From contig JAKFVU010000077.1 of the NCBI GenBank assembly GCA_021732025.1, positions 1 through 64,000 of the forward strand: 64,000 nt of DNA, in the 5' to 3' direction. Positions 42,185 to 51,902 of this stretch are shown here, piece after piece (within the stretch, counting starts at the first letter, position 1; each line of letters starts with the position of its first letter). The notes beneath the pieces were generated by a model. It was not told the DNA's origin. It saw nothing but the letters and a program-made list of their open reading frames with translations, and did not search any database. A program made the translations under genes and the position numbers. The DNA comes from Candidatus Obscuribacterales bacterium (GTDB lineage Bacteria; Cyanobacteriota; Vampirovibrionia; Obscuribacterales; Obscuribacteraceae).

Positions 42185-44130
42185 TCATTTTTGCTCTTAA
42201 GTCGTTTGACCAGAGCCGCCATATCGTCATATCTGCCAAACGAAGGCACGAGGTAAGTACCTTGGCAGAACTGGCGCACCTCTGCTAAAAGTTCTTCGGC
42301 AAGCTCTAGACCTTTCTGAGAACCACTCTCGCCGGCCTCCTCCATTGCTTTGCGAATTTTGGCAGGTATAGAAATTCCCGGTACTTCGTTATGCAAATAT
42401 TCGGCGTGCTTGCTTGAATGTAAGGGCATGATGCCGACTAAAAGCGGCAAAGGAAGGTCGCCGAATTGTTCCAAGAAGTCAGTTAGATCGCTCACTTGAT
42501 AAATTGGTTGAGTCATAACAAAATGAGCGCCAGCCTCAATTTTTCTTCTGAATCTCTCCAGCTCCATGGCTCGGTTTTGAGCAGTAGGGTTAAGAGCACA
42601 ACCGATAGAAAGATTGAGTGGGGTACCAATGGTATTACCGGCGATGTCTTGCCCAGCATTTAATTGCGAAATTATGCGAATTAAGCCAATTGAATCTACA
42701 TCGTATACTGCTGTGGCGTGAGCGTAATTGCCCAAGGCGGGTGGGTCTCCAGTAAGAGCAAGAATATTTTTTAAGCCCAAAGCCTGACAGCCTAATAGAT
42801 CTGCTTGCATACCCATTAAGTTGCGATCGCGCGTGGTGAAGTGGATGATGGTATCAACTCCAACTTTTTGGCTGATCAATTGGCAAGTTGCTAATGAAGA
42901 CATGCGTACTCTGGCCATGGGGCTGTCACCAACATTTATGGCATCGGCACCGGCTTTGAAGAGTAAATCGGCTGCTGCCAAAATCTTTTTAGTACCAGCT
43001 CCTTTTGGTGGGTCAAGCTCAACTGAGATATAAAAATCTTGTTTGCTTTTGCCCTCTTTGATATTTTTTAGATGGGCACTCAACGATAGAGTTTCTTTGC
43101 TTTTGTCATCGACAGTTTCAAGTGAATCAGGATGAAACAGTACGGTTTCTTGTGCGCTTAACGAGCCACTAACAGCGCTAACATTATTCGTTTGAGTTGC
43201 TTTTGCTAAATAGCTGTCGACACTCTTTCTCATTTCTTTAATGTGCTCAGGAGTTGTCCCACAGCAGCCGCCGACAATTCTTGCTCCCGCTCTCAAATAG
43301 GGTTCGATATATGAGGCGCAATAGTGTGGCTTGCTCATAAACACGGGGCGACCGCCGATAAGGCTTGGCTGGCCGGCGTTTGGTAAACATGAAAATGTCA
43401 GCTTACCGGGTTCTAAATTGAGCGTGCGAATTGCTGCTGTTAGGCGAATTAACGAATCGAAAACTGGGCCTGGTCCGGCACCGCAATTGATACCAATGAC
43501 ATCGGGGGCCTCGTCGCCTAGATCGCGAATTAAACGAGCGACATCTTCTGGTGTAGCTCCAAGAAGGGTGTGACCTTCTACTGAAAAGGAAATCTGTGCC
43601 ACTACCGGTAGTTTAGAGAGATTGCGAGCGGCGCGCACGGCAATTGCCGTTTCTTCTAGGCTCGACATTGTCTCGATCATAAAGAGGTCGACGCCGCCAG
43701 CCAGCAAGGCCTCCATTTGTTCTTTGAAGGCATAGTCGAGTTCGTCAAGAGCTGTATCGCCCAGCGGTGGTAAAAGTTTGCCAGTAGGGCCGACTGAACC
43801 GGCTACAAAAGTTGGCTGACCAGCGATCTCGCGCGCATTTCTGGCAATCTTGGCTGCCCAGACATTGATTTTCCAGACATCGTTTTCTAGTCCACTATTG
43901 GCAAGTTTGATGCGGTTACCAGAGAAAGAATTTGTTTCAATAATTTCAGCTCCGGCGTTGATGTAGTCAACGTGAAGTTGTTGAATTGTTTCTTGCTTGG
44001 TCAAATTTAAGTGCTCAAAGCATGCCTCAGTTGAAGCGCCCCTTGAGTACAAGAGTGTACCGATACCTCCGTCGGCCAATAATGGCCGCTGTTTCAGGGT
44101 TTCTAAAAATGAGTTAGATGTGTTTGACAT
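42181..44130 (-). CDS. bifunctional homocysteine S-methyltransferase / methylenetetrahydrofolate reductase (YitJ type)
   Basis: A 649-residue fusion. The N-terminal homocysteine-binding barrel (1-about 300) has LADGGIGTLLYSRGAS and the zinc cysteines IVGGCCGTTPEH. The C-terminal part (about 360-640) is a MetF-like barrel: ISVELDPPKG, DAINVGDSP, HFTTRDRN, ALTGDPP and FVMTQPIY. It can supply methyl-folate and methylate homocysteine, overlapping MetH, which lies 10 kb away. The ATG at 44130 is divergent from lepA. No S-box or cobalamin riboswitch was recognised upstream. The MTHFR activity is well supported; the methyl donor used by the N-terminal half is less certain. Confidence 0.92.
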   Translation of the reverse strand: MSNTSNSFLETLKQRPLLADGGIGTLLYSRGASTEACFEHLNLTKQETIQQLHVDYINAGAEIIETNSFSGNRIKLANSGLENDVWKINVWAAKIARNAREIAGQPTFVAGSVGPTGKLLPPLGDTALDELDYAFKEQMEALLAGGVDLFMIETMSSLEETAIAVRAARNLSKLPVVAQISFSVEGHTLLGATPEDVARLIRDLGDEAPDVIGINCGAGPGPVFDSLIRLTAAIRTLNLEPGKLTFSCLPNAGQPSLIGGRPVFMSKPHYCASYIEPYLRAGARIVGGCCGTTPEHIKEMRKSVDSYLAKATQTNNVSAVSGSLSAQETVLFHPDSLETVDDKSKETLSLSAHLKNIKEGKSKQDFYISVELDPPKGAGTKKILAAADLLFKAGADAINVGDSPMARVRMSSLATCQLISQKVGVDTIIHFTTRDRNLMGMQADLLGCQALGLKNILALTGDPPALGNYAHATAVYDVDSIGLIRIISQLNAGQDIAGNTIGTPLNLSIGCALNPTAQNRAMELERFRRKIEAGAHFVMTQPIYQVSDLTDFLEQFGDLPLPLLVGIMPLHSSKHAEYLHNEVPGISIPAKIRKAMEEAGESGSQKGLELAEELLAEVRQFCQGTYLVPSFGRYDDMAALVKRLKSKND

Positions 44131-44304
44131 TTGCTAGCTTTGGGCGCCTGCGTGAAGTGTAGTTGTTATTATTAGCGATCTCGCTTGGTCTTCCTGCTAA
44201 TATACCTTGCATAAAGAATTTGGGTCAGATTGCAAAGGTTGTGGCTAGCAATAGCCAATCTTGCGGCCTTGTTCTCGGATATCCACGTCATTAAAGGGTT
44301 CTCA

Positions 44305-46104
44305 GTGACCGACCCCAAGTTAATCAGAAATTTCTCCATTATTGCCCATATCGACCACGGCAAGTCTACCTTGGCCGACCGCTTGTTGGAGATGACCAAT
44401 ACCATCGCCAAGCGACATATGCAGGCGCAAGTGCTTGACTCGATGGACATCGAACGTGAGCGCGGTATCACAATTAAGGCCCAAGCGGCGCGCATGGACT
44501 ATATTGCCGATGACGGCCAGACTTATATTCTCAATTTAATTGATACCCCCGGCCACGTCGACTTTGGCTATGAAGTTTCGCGTAGTTTGGCTGCCTGTGA
44601 AGGCGCCCTGCTTATTGTTGACGCCACTCAAGGGGTCGAGGCTCAGACATTAGCAAACGTGCACTTGGCCTCAGAGAACAACCTTGAAATTGTCGTAGTA
44701 ATTAACAAGATTGACCTGCCCAGCGCCGAGCCTGAGCGTATTCGCGCCGAGATTGAAGATGTGATCGGTATACCGGCCGATGAAGCTATTCTTGCTAGCG
44801 CTAAAAACAATATTGGCGTCAAAGATGTGCTAGAAGCTATCGTCAAATTTGTGCCAGCTCCTAGAAATACTGTTAATGAGCCACTGCGTGCACTTATATT
44901 CGATAGCTATTTCGACAGTTATCGCGGCATCATTGTTTACTTTAGAGTCAAAGACGGTGAAGTAAAAGTGGGCGATAAAATTCGCTTCATGGCCAATGAC
45001 AAAACTTTTGATATCGCCGAATTGGGTGTTTTGCGCCCAGCTCAAGTAAAAGTTGATCGATTGGGCCCTGGTGAAGTAGGTTATCTTGCCGCTCAAATCA
45101 AAGACGTTGAGACACTGGTGGGCGACACCATTACTTTGGTTTCTAATCCGGCCGTTGAGCCATTGCCTGGTTATCGTCCAGCTAAGCCCATGGTTTACGC
45201 CGGTATCTATCCAGTAGACAACGATCAATATCCTGATCTGCGTGAAGCTTTAGACAAGCTCAAGCTCAATGATTCATCTTTATTTTTTGAACCTGAAACA
45301 TCTGATGCATTAGGTTTTGGCTTCCGCTGCGGATTCCTTGGTTTGCTCCACATGGAGATCATTCAAGAGAGATTGGAGCGTGAGTACAACCTCAATTTAA
45401 TTACTACAGCACCATCAGTGGTTTATCGAGTAACTAAAACTGATAACACTGTAGTTATGGTTGAAAACCCAGCCTTGCTGCCCGATCCGACCTATCGTCT
45501 TTTTATCGAAGAACCGTTTGTTACTGCCAATATCATTACGCCGACTGAGTATGTTGGTACCTTGATGGAACTCAGTCAGCAGAGACGTGGTGTCTATGTA
45601 GACATGAAGCACTTAGACCCTAGGCGGGCCATGCTGGTTTACGAACTACCCCTAGCTGAAATCATCACTGACTTTTTCGACCAATTGAAAAGCCGCTCTA
45701 GGGGCTACGCCAGCCTTGATTATCTCTTCAAAGAGTTCAGAGAAGAGCGCTTAGTCAAAATTGATATTCTCATCGGTGGCGACAAAGTTGATGCCCTTTC
45801 GGCGATTGTTCACTATGACCGGGCCCACTCTGCGGGGCGAGCAATCTCTGAGAAGTTGAAAAAACTTATCCCTAGACAAATGTTTGAAGTGCCTATTCAG
45901 GCTGCTATTGGTGGCAAGATTGTCGCCCGTGAAACCATCTCAGCTGTGCGTAAGAACGTGCTAGCGAAGTGTTATGGCGGTGACATTAGCCGTAAGCGCA
46001 AACTTCTCGATAAGCAGAAAGAAGGCAAAAAACGCATGAAGTCTGTTGGGCGGGTGGAGATTCCACAAGAGGCCTTCATGGCCTTGCTCAAGATTGATGA
46101 ATAG
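44305..46104 (+). CDS. lepA: elongation factor 4 (LepA) GTPase
   Basis: A ribosome-associated translational GTPase of 599 residues that acts on stalled or mistranslocated ribosomes. The G motifs are [19 protein letters not shown] and NKID. The EF4-specific C-terminal domain ends [22 protein letters not shown], then [21 protein letters not shown] 44305 gives the family length and N-terminus ([18 protein letters not shown]) with AAAGGG about 6 nt upstream; the open frame extends 25 codons further but without family support. The SUFU-domain gene follows 41 bp later. Confidence 0.96.
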   Translation: MTDPKLIRNFSIIAHIDHGKSTLADRLLEMTNTIAKRHMQAQVLDSMDIERERGITIKAQAARMDYIADDGQTYILNLIDTPGHVDFGYEVSRSLAACEGALLIVDATQGVEAQTLANVHLASENNLEIVVVINKIDLPSAEPERIRAEIEDVIGIPADEAILASAKNNIGVKDVLEAIVKFVPAPRNTVNEPLRALIFDSYFDSYRGIIVYFRVKDGEVKVGDKIRFMANDKTFDIAELGVLRPAQVKVDRLGPGEVGYLAAQIKDVETLVGDTITLVSNPAVEPLPGYRPAKPMVYAGIYPVDNDQYPDLREALDKLKLNDSSLFFEPETSDALGFGFRCGFLGLLHMEIIQERLEREYNLNLITTAPSVVYRVTKTDNTVVMVENPALLPDPTYRLFIEEPFVTANIITPTEYVGTLMELSQQRRGVYVDMKHLDPRRAMLVYELPLAEIITDFFDQLKSRSRGYASLDYLFKEFREERLVKIDILIGGDKVDALSAIVHYDRAHSAGRAISEKLKKLIPRQMFEVPIQAAIGGKIVARETISAVRKNVLAKCYGGDISRKRKLLDKQKEGKKRMKSVGRVEIPQEAFMALLKIDE

Positions 46105-46145
46105 TTTGCTTGAGACTTAAATGATCACCTCTTTTGGTAAAGACC

Positions 46146-47006
46146 ATGGGCAAGAAAAAAGACGATCGCATAGGTAAGGAAGATCCAGAGTTCGAAAGAG
46201 AAAGTGAGCTTTCCAGGCGCAAGCTTCTACAGCAAGCCTGGGTAGCTAGAAATGCTCTTTATTTAGAACTCTTTGGCGAACCAACTTCGGTATCACCAGC
46301 CAACTATGGTCCGCCAGTTTTTAAAGATGAACCTTTAGGCAAAAAGACCAAAACCCGTTTAGACAGCAGCGATACATCGCGGCCATCTGATGCTTCAATT
46401 GAAGGCGATCAACAGCTGGCTGTGCTTGCCTACGGGCCAGATCCTTTTAAGCCCTACTGGACTTACGTCACCGCTGGCATTTCTAGCCCCTGGGTGCAGA
46501 CTGAGGCTCAAGAGGTATCTGGTTTCGGTTGTGAATTGATGATCAAAAGTCCTACGAACAGTGCCTGGGCACCACAGCTTTTGCGCACAATGGCATTTTA
46601 TATTTTCAATCATGCCGGTACTTTGAGCCCAGGCAAGCGCATCAATCTTGGTGCACCAATTGCTCCAAATTCTGATTCTCAGTTGCGTAGTGCCATTATT
46701 TGGTATGCCGATGAAGCTCCTGATGCTTGGTATCAACTGCCATCTGGTGGCTTCGGATTGTTCTTAGCCGTTGGTGTTACCGAGGCTGAGTGCGCCTTTG
46801 CTGAATCTACTGAAAATTATGGCACCTGGTGTATTGAGCAATTACTGCGTCGAAAAGGTCACGGTCAGGTAACTAATCCTGATCGCAAAGATATGATGAG
46901 TGAGAATGATACTCCTGCTCTTCTTGAATCAATAAAGCAATTTGCCGATACTTTCCGTCAGTTCGATGTTGAAGCCGACGTCATGGCCAGTCAGGAAGAA
47001 CAGTAA
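46146..47006 (+). CDS. Suppressor-of-fused (SUFU) domain protein
   Basis: A 286-residue soluble protein. After a charged N-terminal helix, residues about 95-230 match the SUFU domain: WTYVTAGISSPWVQ, EVSGFGCELMIKSP, APQLLRTMAFYIFNHAGTLSPGKRINLGAPI, and GFGLFLAVGVTEAECAFAES. The domain is named for the animal Hedgehog-pathway repressor but is common in bacteria, where it often occurs in immunity-type or contact-dependent toxin immunity sets. No toxin gene is nearby. ATG 46146 is preferred over TTG 46134. It is probably cotranscribed with lepA. Function unknown. Confidence 0.8.
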   Translation: MGKKKDDRIGKEDPEFERESELSRRKLLQQAWVARNALYLELFGEPTSVSPANYGPPVFKDEPLGKKTKTRLDSSDTSRPSDASIEGDQQLAVLAYGPDPFKPYWTYVTAGISSPWVQTEAQEVSGFGCELMIKSPTNSAWAPQLLRTMAFYIFNHAGTLSPGKRINLGAPIAPNSDSQLRSAIIWYADEAPDAWYQLPSGGFGLFLAVGVTEAECAFAESTENYGTWCIEQLLRRKGHGQVTNPDRKDMMSENDTPALLESIKQFADTFRQFDVEADVMASQEEQ

Positions 47007-47023
47007 CAAGTTACAAGAACGAA

Positions 47024-48124
47024 TTAGAGTTCAGTAGCCTCAGTGCCACCGGCTATCGTTGCCAGTTGTTCGATTTTTGCAGTGCTTGCAAAATCGAGTT
47101 TCTTTAAGTCAATTTTGCGCAAATTCAAATTGTCATAAGAGCGGAAGTAGAGAAATGAGTTGGTCATATCTTTCACGACAATCCACTGGGTGTAATCACT
47201 GTGGTCAATTTGCTTATCTGCTGGCCGAACATCTCCTAGTGGAATGTCTACAGCATTGAGTATGTGCAGAGCCAGGTTCACTCCCGCCTTAGCTTCTGTT
47301 ACTGGTTTAGCAAAGCCGAGCATGGCGCAAGTGCGTACAAACCTTGATGGCGGTGTCCAGTCACCAGGAATTCCCAGAAAACCTCCGCCTTGACCGGGTG
47401 GTGCTAACACAGAATTGCGAATTTGAATCGGCTGGGCGTTGTTGGCCGAGAGGTTTACGTAGTTGCTGATGTTGGTTCGGTGCCAGTCAAAAGTCGGCGC
47501 ATTGGTGAGTACACTGGCTTTGTTATCGTAGAATTTTTGCTCACCACCGATAAACTCAATAACAGCACTAGCACCGGTGGCATCGTGAATTGCTAAGTGT
47601 GCGGTAGGGATGCCTCCCCATTCAGCCATTTGTGGTGCCCATACTTTGACTTTGGCCATAGCTTCTTTTACTTCAGCCACGGTAGAGTAGTTGCCCATGA
47701 GCCAGTGGTCGAGGTCGAGCAGGTTAATTACTTCGGCCGCTGGTGTATTTGAGACATCTTGATAAACAGTCCCGGGCATCCAGAGCATGCCCACCGATAA
47801 ACCTTTTTCGTTGAGGCCATCAATTGCTAGAGGCATGTTGTTGGCGTCGAGAGCGACGTATCCGAATTTGCTGGTCCAGCTCAAGGCTGGCTTACCTGAC
47901 GGTGTGTCTGAGCTTCGCACTTGCCCGCGTGGGTACTTGCTCACGCGGGATTTAAGATCTACTCCCCATTCCATGGAGCGTCCGACAATCTTAGCACCGT
48001 CTTTGGTGCTTACTAGAAAATCGGTGCAGGCAATTGCAGGCAAGATTGAGGCGCCCAAGCTGCCGAATAGCGCCAACCCAGCCGCTAAGAATCTGAAACA
48101 CGAACTAGATTTCAATGCCATCAC
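47024..48124 (-). CDS. secreted choloylglycine hydrolase / penicillin V acylase-family Ntn hydrolase
   Basis: A 366-residue exported linear-amide C-N hydrolase. The signal peptide ends LPAIA, and cleavage would expose Cys33 (CTDFLVSTKDG), the N-terminal nucleophile of this family. VGRSMEWGVD follows, matching the conserved arginine/aspartate block, and SFLYFRSYDN lies near the end. Members cleave bile salts, penicillin V or N-acyl homoserine lactones; in an environmental Gram-negative type cell, acyl-homoserine lactone or other amide substrates are plausible but not shown. A second ATG directly follows the first. The thioesterase gene lies 17 bp upstream on the same strand. Confidence 0.88.
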   Translation of the reverse strand: MMALKSSSCFRFLAAGLALFGSLGASILPAIACTDFLVSTKDGAKIVGRSMEWGVDLKSRVSKYPRGQVRSSDTPSGKPALSWTSKFGYVALDANNMPLAIDGLNEKGLSVGMLWMPGTVYQDVSNTPAAEVINLLDLDHWLMGNYSTVAEVKEAMAKVKVWAPQMAEWGGIPTAHLAIHDATGASAVIEFIGGEQKFYDNKASVLTNAPTFDWHRTNISNYVNLSANNAQPIQIRNSVLAPPGQGGGFLGIPGDWTPPSRFVRTCAMLGFAKPVTEAKAGVNLALHILNAVDIPLGDVRPADKQIDHSDYTQWIVVKDMTNSFLYFRSYDNLNLRKIDLKKLDFASTAKIEQLATIAGGTEATEL

Positions 48125-48141
48125 CCCTCAATTGCAGTAGT

Positions 48142-48645
48142 TTAGGCTTTATTTTCAGAACCGCTTTTAACGTGCTTGGTTCGAGCCAATGTATGAATCA
48201 TGTAAGCGCAGTCTATTTCTTGATTGTCGCGAATTACAGACACAGTAGCTTCGGCAATAACAAGAGTTTTTCCTACTTTTATAATTCCACCTCTGCCAAT
48301 CAGCTTAGTGCCGTTGGCTGGATAGAGAAAATTGACTTTGAACTCTGCCGATAAACACTCTTCATCAGGCGGAAGTACTGTATAGGTTGTGAAGCCAGAT
48401 GCTGTGTCTGCAAGCATTGCCACAATGCCGCCGTGAAAGAATCCGTGCTGCTGCTGAGTTGCTTTGGAGAACGGTAGATGAACTTCGACATAGCCCAAGC
48501 TAATTTCTTCGATGGTGCCACCAAGGGCATGCATAACTCCTTGATGCTCGAAGCTTTTTCTGATCTTTTCTGCGAAGTTCTCGTCTTGGACAGTCAGTGG
48601 TCCGCGAATACTTCTGCGAATGTTAGTGCTGCTTTTAGTTTGCAT
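48142..48645 (-). CDS. PaaI-family hotdog thioesterase
   Basis: A 167-residue acyl-CoA thioesterase-like protein. The hotdog signature QQHGFFHGGIVAMLADTASGFTTY includes the catalytic HGG and Asp, and SAEFKVNFLYPANG is the following strand pair. The CoA substrate is unknown. It lies between the aspartate-semialdehyde dehydrogenase and the Ntn hydrolase genes on the same strand with about 20-bp gaps, suggesting one transcript. Confidence 0.85.
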   Translation of the reverse strand: MQTKSSTNIRRSIRGPLTVQDENFAEKIRKSFEHQGVMHALGGTIEEISLGYVEVHLPFSKATQQQHGFFHGGIVAMLADTASGFTTYTVLPPDEECLSAEFKVNFLYPANGTKLIGRGGIIKVGKTLVIAEATVSVIRDNQEIDCAYMIHTLARTKHVKSGSENKA

Positions 48646-48666
48646 GATTGTGTTACCTGATTGAAG

Positions 48667-49848
48667 CTATTTTGTCGAACCAGCTACTATTTTTTCTGCG
48701 CTTTCAGTGACGCGGCGATAGATGCAGCCGTCTTTAACAGCTAGCTCTGTTGCAAGAACAGCGCCACCAGCAGCACCGAGAATGGCATTGTGAGCAAGGG
48801 CGGTGAACCTCACCCAGTTGTCGTCAGAGACCACTAGTTGGCCTATGGTTACAGCCATTCCATTTTCAGTCATAACATCAAGTTTTGGCTGCGGTCTATC
48901 CGGGGCATCGATAAAGTGAATTTGCTGTTGGGCAGCTGATGGCAAACCGCGTACTCCGGCAAAATCATGCCATTTTGCCAAAATAGTTTCTTTATCAATT
49001 GCCTTTTCAAATTGCACATTTACGTAAGCTGTATGGCCATCGCTAACTGCAACACGGACACACTTTGCTTGAATCTTGGGTGTGCTGGCGTGCTCGATAC
49101 CAGAATCAGTGAGCTTGCCCCAGACTTTAAGGGGTTCTTGTTCTGACTTCTGTTCTTCTCCGCCAATGTAAGGAATAACGTTCTCGACCATCTCAGGCCA
49201 AGTCTGGAAAGTCTTGCCCGCCCCTGAAAGAGCTTGTTCGCTATGGACAAAGATTTGCTTTATACCAAACTCTTGCAGCGGCGTAAGGGCAATGACATAG
49301 CTCTGGATGGAGCAATTGCTCTTAACCATGATTGCACCAGTTGTATAGCCCCGCTGCTTTCGTTGGGCCTTAATTACATTGAGGTGATCAGCGTTAGCCG
49401 CTGGTATCATCATTGGTACCAGTTTATCCATGCGGTACGCAGAGTTACACGAGGTGACGAAGACTCCTCGTTTGGCTAAATCATCTTCTAGTTTGAGAAC
49501 CGCGGCTTTATCGATGCTCACTGCGCAGAATACGATATCGACGCCATCCACCACTTGGTCTAGATTGTCGGCGTCAACAACTGCCAGTTTGCCGATAGCT
49601 GCAGGGAGAGGGAAATCCATAAACCAGCGGCCAGCTACAGACTGTTCGTAGGTCTTGCCTGCAGAAGAGGCAGAAGCTGCAAGCTTTGTTACTTCAAACC
49701 AAGGGTGGTCTTTGAGCATGCGGATCAGTTGCTGTCCTACCATACCTGTTGCGCCAACAATTCCTACCTTGAGGGGCTTGCCATTCAGTTTAAATTTTGG
49801 CTCGCCACTACTTGCTGTTACTGTTGCTAACTCGGCTATTTCTGACAT
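48667..49848 (-). CDS. asd: aspartate-semialdehyde dehydrogenase (archaeal/fungal-like)
   Basis: A 393-residue NADP-dependent enzyme that reduces aspartyl phosphate to the semialdehyde, feeding lysine, threonine and methionine. The Rossmann motif is VGIVGATGMVGQQL, the nucleophile is Cys179 in VKSNCSIQSY, and the catalytic His is in RVAVSDGHTAYV. The SNCSxQ form and overall length resemble the archaeal/fungal branch more than the E. coli or usual cyanobacterial branch. The N-terminus carries about 25 extra residues. The ATG 49848 start is supported by length; no better start is seen. Confidence 0.9.
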   Translation of the reverse strand: MSEIAELATVTASSGEPKFKLNGKPLKVGIVGATGMVGQQLIRMLKDHPWFEVTKLAASASSAGKTYEQSVAGRWFMDFPLPAAIGKLAVVDADNLDQVVDGVDIVFCAVSIDKAAVLKLEDDLAKRGVFVTSCNSAYRMDKLVPMMIPAANADHLNVIKAQRKQRGYTTGAIMVKSNCSIQSYVIALTPLQEFGIKQIFVHSEQALSGAGKTFQTWPEMVENVIPYIGGEEQKSEQEPLKVWGKLTDSGIEHASTPKIQAKCVRVAVSDGHTAYVNVQFEKAIDKETILAKWHDFAGVRGLPSAAQQQIHFIDAPDRPQPKLDVMTENGMAVTIGQLVVSDDNWVRFTALAHNAILGAAGGAVLATELAVKDGCIYRRVTESAEKIVAGSTK

Positions 49849-49995
49849 GTCTGATACTCGCTTGTTTGTGAAAATATATTGGAGGCTCGTTTGTAGCTCT
49901 TCAAATACAATTCAAATGAGTATAACAGCCGCTTTGCCGCTGAGAAGCTGACTGTGAAGGGATTTTGCCGAGATAAATGGAAATCGCCTTGTGCT

Positions 49996-50352
49996 TCAGC
50001 CGTTAACCGCTCTGGGGACGGACAGAAAATCGGCTGGTCTGCGCTTAGCCGATTCGGAGGCAATCTGTAGACTTGTGCGACGTAAGTTTTCGGCGCGATA
50101 GCTCTTGCCTTGAAGGGCTAGTGCCAATGACAGGTTATTTAAAGCCATCGCCAAACTGAGCTCGTCTATGTGGCGAAAGTCTCGCAACATAGCCAATTCT
50201 TCGATAAAGATTTTTTCTGCCTTGGCAAACGATCTAGAGCGCAACGCTTCCAACCCTTGCTTCTCTAATCGTTGCACTCTTTCGTTGGAAGTCAAAACCA
50301 TTTTTGCCCACGTCCATATTTGGTGTGTCGCCTTATTGGCAGTGTAGCCCAT
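49996..50352 (-). CDS. small TPR-like hypothetical protein
   Basis: A product of up to 118 residues with about two helical repeats of TPR type (LEALRSRSFAKAEKIFIEELAML, then NNLSLALALQGKSYRAENLRRTSL). It may start at ATG 50352 or ATG 50301; neither has a strong ribosome-binding site. No signal peptide. It is separated from asd by 147 bp. Coding is likely from the repeat pattern; function unknown. Confidence 0.6.
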   Translation of the reverse strand: MGYTANKATHQIWTWAKMVLTSNERVQRLEKQGLEALRSRSFAKAEKIFIEELAMLRDFRHIDELSLAMALNNLSLALALQGKSYRAENLRRTSLQIASESAKRRPADFLSVPRAVNG

Positions 50353-50705
50353 GTCTGTATGGGTGGGATGACATATCTCGGGAATAAGCTCTAAATAATC
50401 TTCGAAAGCCTCAGCTGTAGCCGGTTTGATACTGATATTTGCGATTAGGAGAAGCTCAGCTCTTTCACTTTCTTTTCCAGTTAGGCTGACATTAAAGCCA
50501 TTTGTTCGTCAGCGCTTTAATCGAAGAATCCGAAGAATTTGGCTTTGCATGGGAGAAACCACAGTTTCAAGTCTCAACTCTTGAGTTAATCTGCTATGGT
50601 GATTAAAGAGGGTACGCAAAGAGTTCGCAAAGAACGTTTAATCTGTCAAAGCAGAAGCTGTAGAGCTTAAGCGAGCAGTCGCTAGTTGGCTGAGAGGGGG
50701 CATTG
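50353..50705. other. 353-bp region without a clear gene
   Basis: Nothing firm is seen. It precedes the small 48-residue frame at 50706 and must hold its promoter; candidate hexamers are weak. No tRNA or riboswitch pattern was recognised. Confidence 0.5.
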
Positions 50706-50852
50706 ATGAAACCGTCAATCTTGCAACGGTCATTCTGGCAAGAATTGTGGGACACCGTGAGTTCGTGGCTGCTTGGCCCTGAAGCTCGTCCAGTTGTAAT
50801 TCCAATCAAAGTTAGTGAACACGATAAACATGCTCGGCGCACCCAGCGCTAG
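50706..50852 (+). CDS. putative 48-aa small protein
   Basis: A short frame starts at ATG 50706, 5 nt after AGAGGGGG, the best ribosome-binding site in this area, and ends TAG at 50852. The product starts MKPSILQRSFWQELWDTV, continues with Trp- and Pro-rich sequence and ends basic (DKHARRTQR). No family is recognised. A longer minus-strand frame covers the same region but lacks a ribosome-binding site. The evidence is start-site strength only. Confidence 0.45.
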   Translation: MKPSILQRSFWQELWDTVSSWLLGPEARPVVIPIKVSEHDKHARRTQR

Positions 50853-50864
50853 AAGTTAATCTTT

Positions 50865-51803
50865 CTATTTGGCGGCTAATTTGTGACTGCGCAGGTAGCG
50901 GGCAGCGCCGTCGGAGAGGAAATCGCGATGCATACGCCAACGGTCATTGAAGAAATTTTGGCCTACTTTTTGATCGAGCATGTGAGTACTGAGTAGATTG
51001 AGTGCATCTTTCTCGTCTGCTGGGCCTTCGCTATAGACAATTTTGTCTCCTTCACGCTTCACGCCTAAGACTTTGGCGAAATATTGAAAAGATGAGTGCT
51101 GTTCTCTGGGCATGTGGCCGCTGACTATGACGACCTTGAGGTCTTTCCATGAAGGTCCGAGGTCTTTTTTCCATTGAGCTACCTTCTCGTCTTGGTTCTT
51201 AATTTGTGAACTGACGGCCTCATAAGCGTTTTCCAAAATTTGAGGGTGCAGGCCCTCTACAAAGTCGTTGAGGGACTTGGTGCTGACCTGGCCTGCCACA
51301 AGGACAGAATCAATGAACTTGATGCTCCTGTCGATGATGATGTTTTGGCGCGCCAAGGTCTCTGCTGGATAGTTTTGTTTAAGCAACTCTGGACGGGCTT
51401 TGAGGGTTAGCTCTTTTACCTCTTGCAGGTCGGCTTTTGCTTTATCAATTAATGGCTTGTCGGTGTTGTCTTGCAACAAGCAGAATATCGATAAAGGAAT
51501 GTGGTCGACAATTTTTAGAGATGTATAAGTAGATGGAATAAAGGAAAATTGCTCTCGTTTTTCGCCAAAGATTAGCTGCATATGGTCGCCGTAGCAGATT
51601 ATTACCGGAGTGACCTTGGTGCTAAGCACTGAATCTTTGGCCTCATGGTACAAACCGCGAAATTTGTCATTGAGTTTCGTTAGCGCGGCCATATTGTCTG
51701 CCTGCTCTGGCGCCTTTTCGGCCTCTTTTGCAGCAATAGGCGAAGCACATAGCAAAATAAGTGCAGTTAGAGCGCTGGCCAGTATCGATCGCTGTTGTTT
51801 CAA
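50865..51803 (-). CDS. secreted hypothetical protein
   Basis: A 312-residue exported protein. TTG 51803 is chosen because GGAG lies 8 nt upstream and the product then begins with a good signal peptide (KQQRSILASALTALILLCASPIAAKE). The mature part is helical with a repeated long alpha region (about 95-190) and a conserved-looking KVVIVSGHMPREQHSSFQYF segment. No known family is recognised and no catalytic motif is plain. The start of the longer open frame at 51989 would bury the signal peptide. It diverges from the operator-bearing promoter at 51874 and could share its regulation. Confidence 0.7.
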   Translation of the reverse strand: MKQQRSILASALTALILLCASPIAAKEAEKAPEQADNMAALTKLNDKFRGLYHEAKDSVLSTKVTPVIICYGDHMQLIFGEKREQFSFIPSTYTSLKIVDHIPLSIFCLLQDNTDKPLIDKAKADLQEVKELTLKARPELLKQNYPAETLARQNIIIDRSIKFIDSVLVAGQVSTKSLNDFVEGLHPQILENAYEAVSSQIKNQDEKVAQWKKDLGPSWKDLKVVIVSGHMPREQHSSFQYFAKVLGVKREGDKIVYSEGPADEKDALNLLSTHMLDQKVGQNFFNDRWRMHRDFLSDGAARYLRSHKLAAK

Positions 51804-51873
51804 GATATTCTCCGCGGGGGTAAGCACGCTAGCCTTTCGTTTGCAGTCATAATTGTCGCATTTTTGGGGTGAC

Positions 51874-51902
51874 TTGACGATACTAGACGACTGGTCTATT
51901 AT
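51874..51902 (+). promoter_or_regulatory. promoter with a TetR-type operator inside the spacer
   Basis: TTGACG (51874-51879) and TATTAT (51897-51902) are separated by 17 bp, near consensus. The spacer and -10 contain TAGAC-GACTG-GTCTA (51884-51898), a perfect 5-bp-arm dyad of the kind bound by NemR/AcuR/YxaF-like TetR proteins (family operator recalled from general knowledge). It drives the 74-aa protein and the TetR gene. A bound repressor here would block RNA polymerase. Confidence 0.75.

Noticed and set aside
50603-50842. 79-codon minus-strand frame
   Set aside because: No ribosome-binding site; it is antisense to the 48-residue frame, which has a strong one.
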